The notes: a model not told the origin generated them from the sequence alone. DNA of 64,000 bases from Trichuris trichiura (GCA_037903355.1 JBAJFE010000029.1:1054001-1118000), one strand, 5' to 3'. Positions 1 through 12,800 are shown, counted from the first letter of the stretch. A program made the numbers and translations.

Positions 1-558
1 CAAGAATTTTGTGCTATTTTATATTAAAAGCTCTTTCATATGCACAGTTTAAAAAAATGGTTCAATCTATTTCAGCTGTCAAAAAATCCTACTTTCAAAA
101 GTATACAGAATTGAGTTAGTGTCGCGCGTTTACGGTGTGCGTAAATGATTCTCAAGGAGGCAATGGAAGGCCCAAGGTGCGCTGGACCGTAGACGTTTAA
201 CTATGCTCGATTTTGGGTCAGTTATTGCCAAAAAGCGGAACTATTCTGGAACAAAAGGTACTACTCGTGTTCAAACCAGCGATTCAACCGGCCCTCTCGA
301 ACCAACATTCGAATAACACCTAATGATGCTTTATTGAAGACATTTGCATTCCAAATGAATGAAAGAACAATTTCGAAGAAAGCATTGTATTAGTAAAAGT
401 TCTATTGCGATCAGTACTTAGAGAACCTAACACATCCCATTGAAATCTTGACAGTCACTGTTGACAGTTGCCGGCTGGTCTTACATGAGAACATATAAAT
501 GCAAAATTTCAATTTTGCTGAACAAAATTTCGTCACTCTCAAACACACTTAATTTCAG
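1..558. other. No gene assigned; upstream of first visible EAAT exon
   Basis: The upstream half of the transporter gene must lie here or before position 1, but I could not find the conserved N-terminal helices in any frame. A roughly 60-codon open stretch ends near 317; it has no family resemblance and I do not call it a gene. Confidence 0.4.
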
Positions 559-1963
559 GAATCTGCTACCGGAAAATTTGGTTGAAGCATGTTACTCAAG
601 TGTATGAAAGCTTTATATCTCAAATTACAACCTTGTAAAGTGGTGGTTTAGGTGAAAACGTGCATGAAGTTCAGAAACATCACCTCAACAAACGTGACAG
701 TGAAAGTGCCCACGGAAGTGGTCATGCAGCTAAGCGAAGGTGATTTATTAACTCTGCTAATGCATTATACGGATCATAACAACTTCTATAGAAGAACGTA
801 GCCTACTAAGTGAATCACCTGAAACCAAAATTGGAAGAGGGATGAACATTCTCGGACTGATATTCTTCTTTGTCGTATTTGCTATCTTTATCAGCGTACT
901 AGAAGAAGAAGGTCAACCTCTGCGAGATTTTTTCAAGTCCCTGGAAAGTGTTATGATGAAACTTATCACAATTGTAATTTGGTAACATACACCTTTTTTT
1001 TATTATTTTTCATTCTACGAGAGTCTGTCTGGGTTAGGTACGCGCCTATTGGAATTATATTTCTTACTGCTCACCAAATAGTAATTTTCAAAGATCCAGT
1101 GAAAGAATTGCAGCGTCTTGTTGGCTATATGATTACAGTGCTGAGTGGATTATTCATTCATGCATTTGTTGTTTTGCCATCGCTTATGCTGCTTGTTGGC
1201 CGAAGGAATCCATTGAAGTACACTTACGGAATATTGCCAGCCCTGCTAACTGCTCTGGGAACATCATCAAGGTGAGAATGAACATCGTTCGTTTATAAAG
1301 TAATTCTGAAAGTTGCAGTTCGGCAACACTACCCCTGACGATTAAGTGTTGTGAGAAAAATAATAATGTTGATCCAAGGGTAACTCGATTTGTTCTCCCA
1401 CTTGGAGCAACAATAAACATGGATGGAACAGCCCTTTACGAAGCCGTTGCAGCGCTATACATTGCGCAAACTCTTCGCCTTGAACTATCACTTGGACATG
1501 TGATTTTAGTCAGGTTGAAATATTGTTAACAATAATTGGTTAGCAAACGCGACAATTGATTAATTTTAGTCTCACTGCTACTCTGGCCAGTATCGGCGCA
1601 GCAGGAATACCGCAAGCAGGCATTGTAACCATGCTTATGGTGCTCATTGCAATTGGTCTCCCGACTAAATATTTCATTTTGATAATGCCAGTCGACTGGT
1701 TTCTGTAAATAAGCCAATTCGTTTTCATCATCTCATTCCAGTGAAGCAATTTCAGGGATCGAATTCGTACAACAGTGAACGTGTTTGGTGACAGCCTTGG
1801 TGCCGGTATCGTTCATAAGTTGTGCATAAATTATTTAATGAAATCAGATGAAGAGCGAGCAAGACGTGCCTCAATAGTCGATGGACCGACTAGAAAAAGA
1901 ATGACCTCTTCCACACCGACGCCTGATTTCATATCCTCCCAACATCCTGTGTCTTCTCTGTGA
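559..1963 (+). CDS. SLC1-family excitatory amino acid (glutamate) transporter, 3' part
   Basis: Plasma-membrane Na+-coupled glutamate/aspartate carrier. The exons I support are 559-601, 652-739, 840-981, 1038-1271, 1319-1513, 1570-1704 and 1756-1963. They join in frame to 347 residues and a TGA. The first exon reads [14 protein letters not shown], the family's signature before the extracellular loop, which here carries NIT and NVT glycosylation sequons. Later exons give the TM segment after GMNILGL, the GTSSSATLP turn of HP1, NMDGTALY in TM7, [11 protein letters not shown] in HP2 and [16 protein letters not shown] in TM8. The arginine in DRIRT is the residue that marks acidic-amino-acid carriers; neutral ASCT-type members replace it. 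The N-terminal third (TM1-4) is not visible, so the gene starts before the window or in an unrecognised upstream exon. It is convergent with GrpE. Confidence 0.92.
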
Positions 1964-2370
1964 CTTAGCTTATTATTGTCAAATTAGTTGATAAGTTTAT
2001 ATGCAGATGAATGTTTCCAGTAAGAAGGACGCTATTACCAGCAGCTTTAGATAAATACGAGGTGCGATTTATCCATGAACTACAATAGCCAGAAACAGCT
2101 TTCCAAAGATTTTGCTTGCAGTACGTAAAGCATATGCAAAAGTTTATCTTTACAACAACAACCGTGCTTTAAACAAAAATTCTGAGAGATAACTTGTTGC
2201 TTTGGTAATTGTAAAGTCTTAAGAATGACATGCATCGATTGGGAACATCTGTAATGTTTTGGCAAAACTTCTAAAACAAGCTTGATTGCCGAAGCTATTC
2301 GAAAAAGGCGCATGATGCGAGATACGAATGACTCAAAAGTTTATTGCATGCTTAAATGAGAAAGTAGACA
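1964..2370. other. Convergent intergenic spacer, EAAT to GrpE
   Basis: About 400 bases hold the two 3' ends. I see no conserved ORF; the small open frame near 2080-2313 has no recognisable features. Confidence 0.5.
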
Positions 2371-4228
2371 TTATCGAGCCTTCACAACACCAACCTGAGC
2401 AGCCCTAAGGCAACGTTGATGCAAAATATACCCCATCTTTTGCACTATCGCAACCGTTCCTGGATCCTTTTTCGCGTCATCAACTTCGAAAACTGCTTCA
2501 TGAAAATTGGGATCGAACTTTTCACCTATTGGATTCAATGGAGTGAGACCATGACGAGTGAATATCTTAAGAAGTTGTGTCCTTGTCATCAAAACGCCAC
2601 TGTGTAAGTTTTTCAATTCATCTTGACCGGATTTCAGTACATCTGGAGAGACTGAGTCCGCTGCCAGCTGCAGAATGTCAGCTATCTTAAATTAAAGTCC
2701 ATCATCAACTTTCTTCTTCTTTCCATATTAACACACAATGGCAAACTGGAGCGACGGACAGAAGATCATTAATAATTGCGAAAGTTGGATTTGCTTACGG
2801 TCCTCACTAAGCTATCATATTCGCCACAAGTCATTGTAGATACACATTTAAGCATCTTTCAGTAAACCGTCTGAGTTAGGAAGTAGCTCTTAATCAAAAC
2901 TAGTCTGCCCAACTTTGAAAGATAATCAGGTATCCTAAGTCAGGTTGAAGCACCTGCGTATTGAATAATTGTGTCTAAATCATAGTTTCTCAACCTTTTT
3001 TGCCCCAGGGCCCCCCAGGGGGCCCCAGGGCCCACGTTGAAAAACACTGGTCTAAATCTTGAAGACGGGGTGCTTCTTAACAGGGCAATAGATTTTCATC
3101 ACTAGTTCATACGGTATGTTTTCTTGCCCGTTGATGGACTCTGAAATTAAACCGAAGCAAATGCCCTACCAACGGATGGATGACCAATTATTAAGGAAAA
3201 ATACAGAACAAGTACTTGAAAACAGTTCGGAGCTTTCGGGACTAACCTTGTCCCGTCGTCAGCGATGGTGGTAATGGTAATGGTACCATTCATACGGTAT
3301 GTTTGGTAAGCTTCGAACTGTTTTCAAGTACTTGTTCTGTATTTTTCCTTAATAATTGTTCATCCATCCGTTGGTAGGGCATTTGCTTCGGTTTAATTTC
3401 AGAGTCCATCAACGGGCAAGAAAACATACCGTATGAACTAGTGATGAAAATTGTGTCTAAATAGCTAAAATATGAATGGAAAATTTTATAAGCACTGGTC
3501 AAAAACACCAAGCTTATTTTCAGCAAAAAATAAGAACGAAAATCACTGGTCCTTCGACGTTACCACATAAACGATTATGCATACAGTTCGATGATACTTA
3601 CTTCTAGGAGGTCTTTGCACAGTGACTGCACACCAAATAATTTGGCTTCTTCCACTTGACGCGTCATCCGCGCTCTTAAGTTTTCATTTTCAGCTAATGC
3701 TCTTATATATTTGTCCTGAAAAGGTAGGAACTCAAATTTTCAAAACAACTGCGAAAAAGGTTTGCTTAACGCGCACTGGCACCCTTCCAATTTTGTAACT
3801 TCTAATACACAATCCGAATAGACTAATTTCTTTACTTAATACTTTTTACTTAGAAAACAACGTTTAATAAACATGAACAAACAGTTAGATATGTGGAGAC
3901 TAAGGAACAACCAATTTAACTCGCGAAAGCATTCAATTCTTGCTTTTTACGCATGTGAATTCAGGGAAAAATCTGCTTTTCATCCTGCCGGAAGAACAAA
4001 AAACCGCAAAGCAAATGCACCTACTTCGATGCTGCTTATTCGTTCTTGTAATTCGGTAACTTTTTTTCCGAGATCTCCGATAGTTTCGGTCGGAGAAGAC
4101 GCACTGCTTTGGTCCGATTCTTTATTTTGTTCGGTCTTCGTCGCATTTTCTTCAGTTATTTTAGAAGCCGCACTGCACGTAAACAAACGCCAATTGTAAT
4201 GACATGGCAAAGTGCTTGCAGTGAACAT
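2371..4228 (-). CDS. GRPEL1: Mitochondrial GrpE nucleotide exchange factor
   Basis: Nucleotide exchange factor for mitochondrial Hsp70 in the matrix import motor. There are three exons on the minus strand: 4025-4228, 3602-3715 and 2371-2685. All junctions are phase 0, giving 210 residues, close to the family length. Exon 1 encodes a basic, Ser/Thr-rich presequence, then a coiled-coil start (KKVTELQERI). Exon 2 has the long-helix motif RALAENENLRARM and KLFGVQSLCKDLLE. Exon 3 has the C-terminal beta domain with HGLTPLNPIGEKFDPNFHEA and ends in RAAQVGVVKAR, all diagnostic of GrpE. The ATG at 4226-4228 is the only start that supplies the presequence. The 0.9-kb second intron carries two transposon-derived insertions, a hAT MITE and a ribozyme foldback. 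Confidence 0.95.
2981..3049. mobile_element. 69-bp hAT-type MITE with 8-bp target duplication
   Basis: The element starts CATAGTTTCTCAACC and ends GTTGAAAAACACTG, imperfect inverted ends of the hAT 'CAGTGNTTCTCAACC' class. The middle is GC-rich and self-complementary. The octamer gtctaaat occurs immediately on both sides (2973-2980 and 3050-3057), the length hAT transposases duplicate. It lies in GrpE intron 2. Confidence 0.7.
3092..3451. mobile_element. Foldback element with internal hammerhead ribozyme
   Basis: The left arm (3092-about 3229) recurs as its reverse complement at about 3313-3451, with near-perfect identity. The arms include the family block CCCTACCAACGGATGGATGA, also found at 18.6, 21.6, 53.4 and 59.7 kb. 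The spacer holds a hammerhead core and a second copy of the outer-arm sequence near 3290-3304. It lies within GrpE intron 2. Confidence 0.8.
3224..3268 (-). ncRNA. Hammerhead ribozyme (type I, 1-bp stem III)
   Basis: On the minus strand the order is stem I TCG, core CTGACGA, stem II CGGGAC/GTCCCG with a short loop, core GAAA, then GCTC followed by CGA, which closes stem I. All invariant core bases are present. Stem III would be a single A-U pair with a GC loop, as described for hammerheads of Penelope-like elements. Cleavage would fall after GCTC. Confidence 0.75.
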
Positions 4229-5674
4229 TCTGCAATTGAATCGATCTTATTTTAAAATGCAAAAAATAAAAGTAATAACCTATTTCGTTGAACGAGATCA
4301 CACTGCTTTAGAGATGCGGCAAGCACACTGCGGGATGAGGTCAATCCACGTATCAATGTACATGCCAACTGCATATTGAGCAGGATAGAACCAACAGCAA
4401 AGCGGAGCGTTCTAAGAGCTTAAAATAAGCGCATTAATAAACTGGATCAATATTGCACTAAAATCTTTCGTTCCAGCGACTAAGAATAAAACAATTTAGA
4501 TTATGCAAATCAACTGCACATTGCACAATTCTTTTATACCGAAAAACGATTTTTACACCATACAAACGTTCTGCTGCGAACAACTTTATTTTAAAAGCAA
4601 TAAAGTCTATAAAGACAGTATCTCGTACAATGTGTCTAGTCTTTTGCTTTTCGCAAGAGACTTTGAATAGAGTAATGTATCCAGTTTGAAAATCAATTCC
4701 AGTCGATGGTATCTGATAATTCTTTTTGTTATCTGGTTGTTCGTGAATGCTTCTCATTCCATACTTTCACAGTACACTGCAGAAGATTAATATTTAACGA
4801 CCGCGATGACAGAACTGCAGAAGTAGCTTAAAATTTGTCAAGTCCCAAACGCATTCACTCCGTAGTGTACATCATTGCATGCAACAGATGACAAATTATG
4901 TTCATCAAAAGGAACTTCAATTGTCCTTATTACTGTTCTTCACATCTTGTTTTTGTTGGTGCCGTTCACCCAGCTAACTCATTTAGACAAAACGAATATT
5001 TTTCTTGACTTAGCTTACCAATCGACCTGTTCTAACATTTTGCTCACATTGAAATTTTGAAGAACAACAAGAATTTGCAAAATTATGCTAATATGGGTCA
5101 CTTCCTGCTTCTCTGCGTGCTAACAGTTAAATACGGGGATTACTAGACAGAAAAGTATTTTCGTTGAGAAACAACGCTCTTCGGCTTCTCCGGAACAAGT
5201 GTTCATTTTTTGAAAACTTTTGTACTCTGCTCTAGATGTCACAACTTTCAGAAGAGTTATTAGAAAATCAAAATTCAGTTCAACTAACTTTGCAACTTCA
5301 GTACACCCAATAAGCATCTTTCAGCCCCTTTGCCAATGGATTCCTTCCATCGGGAGTAAAAGGTCGAGGAGTTATGGGCAGAAATTTAATGACGTTTGCT
5401 TCGTATCGAGCCTGCGCACCGATAGTCTAATCGAAATATCTACCTTTTTACAGGGGTGCATCCAGATGAACTGAAAAAGGCAATCATTCTTCAGGGAGGT
5501 CCGCTCGGTCTCCATATTACCTTATGAACTTACACAACCTGCTACTACGGAATGAAATTTGCATAAACGATCTGGAACTATGAATAACAGACGATGACAG
5601 TATGAATAAAAAATATGCAGTTGGCCCAATATCCCATTTCCCCTTACGTTCGCCTTTTATATCACGCTAGTAAT
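4229..5674. other. Spacer between GrpE start and ATF4-like gene end
   Basis: Nearly 1.45 kb with no ORF that shows a domain or sensible splice sites. It should hold the GrpE promoter and the 3' UTR of the bZIP gene. I cannot place either precisely. Confidence 0.4.
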
Positions 5675-6427
5675 TTACTGCAAAAGACTGGATAAATAGG
5701 CAATACGTTCCGTTAGTTCGTTCACAGTCATCTTCAATTCAGTATTTCGGCGTTGCAGCATGCACAGTTCGTTGTCTAACGCTGCCCGTTCGTTTTTCTT
5801 CTTCTGTCGATACCTCAAAGCAGCTTGCTTGTTTAGACATTTCTTCCTCTTTTTCATGTCCAATGGCCATTCACGCAGATCGACCTTTGATCCAAAGTTG
5901 TGATCCAACGTCAACAAATGCAACGGCGCTGTATGTAGGCGACATGAAATCAAAATACAGTGAGAAATAAATTAATTCAACATACTTTCAGGAGAACTAA
6001 TTATTGATGAAGCTGAAGCCAAATGAGATGTAGGAACTGACGACATTGACTTATCCGAAGTTAATTCGCTGTCAATCAGCGTACCACTGGATGTTTCCGT
6101 TGTGTGTATGCATAGCGATCCACAGTCGCCAACAGTTTTTTCATTAAGTGTCGCATCAACATTTATAGTAAAGTTGCCTTCTTTTGAAAAACAATCAAAG
6201 AGGAGCCGCTCATCCCAATCGTCAAAACCTTAACGTAACAGTGCTAACCGGTGACGGAATCAGTTCTCAAAGTACCTACCGCGCAGTTCGGGCCACTGAT
6301 CACCAGTACTTAAACATTGCTCCGCTGGAAATTTGACATCCTCCTCCCAAGAACTTTGGAGGTCAAACAAACTGTCTTCCGAGGCAAAACAGAACTGACT
6401 GCTCGACCTACAATTATCTTTCAGCAT
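5675..6427 (-). CDS. ATF4/ATF5-like bZIP transcription factor
   Basis: Nuclear DNA-binding factor of the CREB/ATF group that drives stress and amino-acid response genes. Exons are 6280-6427, 5986-6228 and 5675-5928; the junction phases fit and give 214 residues. The last exon encodes the basic region KKRKKCLNKQAALRYRQKKK, which has the ATF4-type NKxAAxRYRxKK signature. A leucine zipper follows and the protein ends in LSSLLQ. The earlier exons are acidic and Ser/Thr-rich (SSWEEDVKF; DDWDERLLFDCF), as expected of an activation domain. I chose the ATG at 6425-6427 because the in-frame extension up to 6658 is strongly hydrophobic and unlike the family. An upstream ORF precedes this ATG. The assignment to ATF4 rather than ATF5 is open. 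Confidence 0.88.
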
Positions 6428-6446
6428 CCAATTAATAACAATATTA

Positions 6447-6563
6447 CTACCGAGGCTCACCCAGCACTTGCAGATCCCATACGGATATTGAAACACCAAT
6501 AAAAAGCGAACCAACACGACGAGAAGCCAATGAAGGCGAAGAAAACGTTGCAACGGAACCCAT
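6447..6563 (-). promoter_or_regulatory. Possible upstream ORF in ATF4-like 5' leader
   Basis: A 38-codon ORF (ATG at 6561-6563, TAG at 6447-6449) ends about 20 nt before the proposed main ATG, in another frame. ATF4 mRNAs are known to be controlled by uORFs under eIF2 phosphorylation. The regulatory role here is inference, since the transcript start is unknown. Confidence 0.35.
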
Positions 6564-7188
6564 TGAATACCTAAAAGCGTCAAATGATCTAGGCAGGCCC
6601 TGTGAACGCTAAGAAAAAGCAAAGTAGCCATCCTTTTGAGAGCAAAGTGGATTGACAATAAAAAATTAATCTAAGCAAGCGCCTCGGCTCAAGGCTTTCT
6701 CCGCAAATCAGGTTGTTTTAAATTGCTCCCGACGAGATGTACCTCAAATAATTGAATAAATGTTACACTATCGAACAACCGAATAAATAGATTTTTAAAA
6801 TACGCTAACTCGAGTTTCCATGGAATTTAACTGCTAATTTCAGAAGGAACTTTTAGCAACTTACATTTTGCCTGTATAGGCGACCGCTAGGGTCGTACAC
6901 CACCACTAACACCAATTATAGCATCGTTGAAGAGCAAACGTACCCTAAAAGCTAGAAAACGCAAGCCAACCAACTCAACAGTAATCCACGTGGCAAGATG
7001 CAATTGCACCAGTCTTTACAAGAATGCGCAGGTTCGTGCCGAACGAAATAATTCATTGATAGATTGCAGCCAAAGCGTCTGCTCTATTTTTTGCTTTTAA
7101 GAATAAAATTCGGAAATTTGCAGCAAAAGAGCAAACAGACTAGATGGACTGCCAAAAAGTCGTTCAGTTAAAAAGAAACGATTTTTCT
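6564..7188. other. Spacer between ATF4-like gene and MRPS7
   Basis: It holds the upstream region of the bZIP gene and the 3' end of MRPS7. I see no further coding exon or repeat. Confidence 0.4.
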
Positions 7189-8994
7189 TCACTTCCATCT
7201 GTAGTGCGCGTACGCTTTGTTAGCTTCACACTGCTTATGCAGCTCTTCTTTTCTCTTGACAATTCGACCCTTAAAAATAAAGCAATTTAATGAAGGTCAT
7301 TTAGGTTGCAGAAGGAATGTTCACTTTGTTAAATCAAACTAAAATAGAGGCGTTTAACTGTACGTTCAATAGAAATGACGCCAATTTTGTCAATTCTTAG
7401 TAACAGCAATAAACAATTGTTCCAATGAGAAGCCTGCTGGCGCCCCTTCCTTGTGTATAGTTCTGGAAACGTAATTAATTCAATGAGTTACATTCTTTGA
7501 ACCAGCTACACTGAGGTTCGCGCCCTCAAATATTTCCTTGGCCACAAATGAGCACTCGAAGACACCCAATTATTGCAAATATTCTCAAACGGCATAGAGA
7601 CGGTCAGCCTAATGATACCTTACCAAGATAAACCCCCTTTGGAACTATATCGTAGAAAGCAAAACTGCCATTCATGTAATTAATGAAAGGGAAGAGATTC
7701 TAAGTTCCGTATCAGCAAACATGCTTGAACAGTCTTTCTGTCTTAAGGAAGCGTTTCTTTTCTAATTATACTCTTTTTTTATCAACAATAAGCCATTTCT
7801 AAATAGTGTTAAACTACAGCGACTTATTATAAATAAGCTTATGCTTGAATTTAACGGATAATAAAAGCATCTGACTATACTTAAAAGTTTGAACATCAAT
7901 TGGGATTTTGGACATACTTCGTTGTTATATGCACTCAGGAACTCTTTGCAGAGAGATTCAGCCATTGTTTCGTTATATGCGCGTATTCGACAAGTAGTGA
8001 TAATCCACCTTATCGCCATAGAACGGGCTGCGGTTTCGGTTATGTACGAGGGAACCTAAAAGGAGTAACTTATAATCTGAAATGATTCTTTTGCATAATG
8101 CTTACGTGATTTTATCTTCAAGAACTAACAATTTTAAAACAAGAAACTGGTGAATTACTGAGGAAATGTTTTGCAACCCACAATGATACATACAATTCGA
8201 ATACAACAATGGCGAACACGAACAACTTTCACAGTCGCGTCAGCTGTAGTCACATTTGCATTTATGCTAAGTTTTCTATCATTCTATACTCACACTTTCC
8301 CGGCATTCCATGGTCTTACACTACACATAATCTTCTCATGAGATTGAAGAAATAAGCACGAATACGCTGTAAGTTCTGAAATAAGAACTTGACCATACCT
8401 GATAGACAATTCCACCACGAGATGCTGGCAGTAGCTGTACTACTGGGCAACAATTGTCAATGGCTTTGCGGAAGATGACAAACGGATTACACTCGATTTT
8501 AGCACGTTCTTCGTCAGTCTTAGCCGCAAGGTATTGTTTCACTTGTCTACGTTTTATCAGTTCAAAACAGTCGCGCATAATTTTTCTTGCTAATTCTTTA
8601 CGGCTATCAACCATCAGCCGATTAGTAAACTTCCTGAAAGAATATGTTCGAAGAGAACCTTTGAACTGTGCACAAACAAAATTTTACAGAAGCACAGGAT
8701 CATGGAAAAACGTAAAAGAATGACTATGATCGAGTGGTTTGATGGGCAGATATTTTCTTTCATCATCTTCTGGAAGAGGTACCTCCAAATCCTGCTTGCT
8801 TGTTACAGGTTCTCGATACGCGGGTCCATAGATGGAGGTGCGTACGCAAACAAAGCTGCAAACATACTGATGATCTGCATTCAGCAAAGGAACATGAAAT
8901 TGTAAATTTAAATAATTCTTACACTGAATTACCTTGGGCAACGAAACTTAACATTCGGATTAAAAACTGCCAGGCTCAAACTTCTCAATGCCAT
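7189..8994 (-). CDS. MRPS7: Mitochondrial small-subunit ribosomal protein uS7m
   Basis: Head protein of the mitoribosomal small subunit that binds the 3' domain of the SSU rRNA. Five exons: 8933-8994, 8688-8855, 8399-8633, 7918-8055 and 7189-7269. They join in frame to 227 residues. Exon 1 ([11 protein letters not shown]...) is a mitochondrial presequence. Exon 2 has the metazoan MRPS7 lead [11 protein letters not shown]. Exons 2-3 join as [20 protein letters not shown]. Exon 3 also has [19 protein letters not shown] and GGIVYQ. Exon 4 is the [11 protein letters not shown] helix, and exon 5 ends [17 protein letters not shown] ([13 protein letters not shown]), matching the conserved C-terminus. 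The start is the only ATG that gives the presequence. Confidence 0.95.
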
Positions 8995-9899
8995 AGCACC
9001 TCCTGGACCAAAAGAACGCCGACCGAAATGATCGTACTTTCTATTAGCAGGTACAGCTAGCTACCAAAAGGCTTATTTCTTTAGACAATTTGTGCCTTGC
9101 GTCAATGCGTCAATGTTTCCTTGTTTTTTAAAGAAAAATCGTTACGTTCTTTATTTGGTACATTCTGTGCCTTTTAAATGTGTTTTTTGCTTTCTAACAT
9201 TTGTGACAACGCTTTCTAACATTTAAAAATTTGCGTCGATATTATTGCCGTTCAGCGAAATGGCTATGGAATAAGAATGAATTAAGGTATGTCTTTGAAG
9301 GTTTAACTGTTTGGTAACATGAGCTAGAAGATGTCACACTGTTTCTTTTGCTGTAACGTCTGTTCGTGTGAACGAATTATCATGCAAAAAGAAATAATTT
9401 GTTGTACGGTAATTCATTAGACTTTTGGAACCCGCTTTGTTCGGTCATCAGTGAGTAAGAAGCGTATTTTGATATGTTGAAGAGGGAAAGGGTTCAGCTG
9501 CAAAAGCTTTAGGTATTATTTCAGCTTAAAGTATTTGTGTCAACTATTTCACTCGTGCGAATGGAACGCCCTCCTTAAAGGAACAAGCTCACATGAGATT
9601 CTGAAAAGCAAAAAGATGGAATTGAGACGTGATAAAGTTCATGATGGACAGAGGCTAATGCACCGATTCTCGAAAAGAACGCATTTCAGTCACAGCAAAG
9701 CTTTACTGCTTCTTTAATCTTCTATTTCAACATTTATTGCTTAGTAGGTGGGAGAATGAGTTCCTTGAGTACCTGATAATCATAATAACTGTAAACTTTG
9801 GTTCTTCAGTTCTTTTACCAATTTTTCATGTGATTTCGTCCGTTAGTCTCGCAAATGATGTGAAAAAATTCTAACATCATTCCGCGATTGTGGTCATCG
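8995..9899. other. Divergent spacer, MRPS7 to DENND1
   Basis: About 0.9 kb between two divergently transcribed genes, so it should contain both promoters. A 60-codon ORF at 9535-9717 has no recognisable features and is not called. Confidence 0.45.
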
Positions 9900-12800
9900 A
9901 TGGCCTCCCGTCTTAGGTAATAGCAGCAAAAGGAAACAAAATTCTGTATGCGCTTTGCCAGTTCAGAACTGACACTGGAACGATTTTCGACGTTTTCGCC
10001 GAAGTTGCCAGTGATGGTAGCACCTCTTGGGTTCTGTGGAAATATCCAGATAACTTTTCTGATGAGGTAAACTTTGATTTGTGCTACGATTGTTACTTTG
10101 TTGCACCATGTTGTGTTTTCTTTACTGTGATTGTACTACTATAGTATAATTTTCTAAAGGTCGTGAGTGTGCCTTTGCCTCTAATGGCACAGGAATTTCA
10201 AACCAGCCAGTTTGCTTTCGTATGCATACGGACGTTGCTTAATTCTTTTTATAGATGTTCCTTCTAAAGGCATGTTAGATTGGAACTGTAAAATGTGTGT
10301 ACATGCAAAGGTATTTCCGCGTTTGTCTATGCGCAGTAGCCTGTAACAGTAGTTGAAACGAACAATTTTTTTATCCAGAATTCTTTAAAGACGCGTCAGT
10401 TCGAACGTGTCCGCTTGTAGATTGCATGTCGCTTTTGGATAGATCGGGTGATGTGTTGCTTGCTTGCTACTAGTTTGTAGAACTTAACAATCTTGAGCAG
10501 CTTCCGTAATTGGCCGATCGATGCTGAAGGACTACAAAAGAGCTGGTGTTGCTTTCGAAGCGTTTAACTGTTTTTCAAGTAATAGAAAGGCTCGTAATCC
10601 AAAGTTTTAATTTATCATCACTTATAAGCGAATGTAATAATCTTGTCTTTTTGACGACTTGGACCATTGTAAAAGAAGTACAAATTTGTACTCCGTAGCT
10701 TTTGAGCGCGGCGTGTATACCGTTTGCGCCGGCAAAGAAAGGCGAGATAGAGACGTCACTTTGATGTCAACAGTATGAAAGAGAAATTATTGATCAGTCA
10801 GCCATTGACTTTAGGGTGATGGTTCCTTGTTTAGTTTTTCTAAAAGACATCTGTGGTTCCGAAAACTATGAGAATAAACTTGTATTTTCGTTGCTACATT
10901 TCATGTTGTGAAGAAAACAAAATGTTATCAAACCTCCATGCAATTATGTTGTCAGTTTGCAGCGGGCAGCAGTTTGAACTTAGAATTTATGCACAGTAAA
11001 TTCGGTGGTGCTGACGGCTTGCTCATAAATTGTGGGATGTGATGCCACTAATGTAAATTTGTTTTTGTGGTAATGTTTCGCTGCTTGCATATCGACAAAT
11101 GCAGTCTAAAAAAATCTGTTTCTTTACAGAAACTTCTCCGGTCCATTGCCGAATTCTCCTTCCCGTGTCCTATGACAAGGTATACTTTGTAGCACACATT
11201 CGTATTCCTTTAAGCAACTTTATGTTTAGCGACGCCGTGCAGCTGTTTTCTTTTGTGCTTACAGATTTGACCGGTGCGTACACGTTTGGGTTTTGTAGGC
11301 ACACACCCCGCAGCAGTACGTGTTTTTGCTTTTTAAGGTATGCTGTTTACACGTTTTATGAGGTACAGGGGTTAACAATAAGCTTTTATGCTGTTGACTC
11401 GTTGGGTAAGATCGGAAAGCTTGGTGCTTGTAAATTAAAACATGTAACTCCTTATCGGGACTATATTACAAGACGAATCAATTTTCTTGGAAGAACTATT
11501 TTGCAATAGCTTTAAACCGTCACTGCAGTGTTTGCTTAAGTTATTCACTGTCGCATTCATTTGCAGTAAAGCCGCAGGAAACGGTCGATAAGGAATATTA
11601 CAGACTCGTTTTCGTACAACGTAAGCCAATTTGATTTGACATGGTCATTGAAAGCCGTTCTATGTAGCAAGTTCATTCTTCTAGTGGTAGAGCTTTTTCG
11701 TCACTTTCATCTTACATTGGTGGAAGTGTTGACTTTGAAGATCAGGCTTTGTAACGGCTTCATAGAATTGCATATTATTTTGACACGGTTGTTCATCCAT
11801 TGTCAAAAGCAAGAGAAAGAAAACGTTTTATTTCGTCGAAACTTTTTCCAAGCCATTATCTACAGCGAAATATCTAGAAATGTTCAGTGGGGCTTTTATA
11901 TACTGAAGATCATATCGTTGTCAATAATAAAATGATCCGCAGTTTTAATGTTTCAGTGCATTTCCATGGCCGGAATTGTTTTTCAAGTTATTAAATCATG
12001 TGGCCACGGTTGCGGACCAAAGTCCGGTATGTACACTATTACTAATAGTTGCATCTTATCATAAACAATGTTCATTTTTAGCCTAGTGTCGTTGAATTAT
12101 TGTTAGCGAACGCCTACCATTGCCGCATACCACTGCCCAACCAGTCGTTAATTCTTTTTTCTACGCCTGGAGATGATGTAAATTCTATGCAAAAATAGCA
12201 TTGCAGGAACTGAGTTTGTATTATTTTCCAGAGATTCGAATGCTCTTGCCCAGATATGAGCGAATTACCAAAGATTCCAGAAAACGTTGCCCAGATCATT
12301 TCTTTTTTGATCGACATTAAATTTTTTATTTTCAGCGCTACCTGACAGAATACTACAATGCTGTGAGCGAAAACAGCATGATTGCAGTATTTGCCAGTAT
12401 GCTGTGTGAGCGTAGAATTATTTTTACCGGTGGAAAAGTGGGCAAACTGAGCGCTTGCGTCATGGCGGCAAATCTTTTAATATATCCAATGCATTGGTAA
12501 ATTGTTCCATTCTTGAACCTATGCAAAGAGTAGTTCATGTTTTTCTTTCCTTGCGTTAGATAGTGTAATTAGGCAACCTAATTATAAAATGCTAATCTAG
12601 TTTTGCTCACAAAGGTTTCACAGAGGCTTTTTGCTTAAGGCAGCACATTTTTATTCCGGTTCTTCCTGCTCATCTTTGCCACTACTTGAAGTAAGTTGTC
12701 TGAAGGGGAAATAATTACTTTGTCAGGTTAATTTCTAAAATTCAGCGCTCCAATGCCTTACATGATTGGCGTGCCATCTGTATATTACAAGGCAAGTTAA

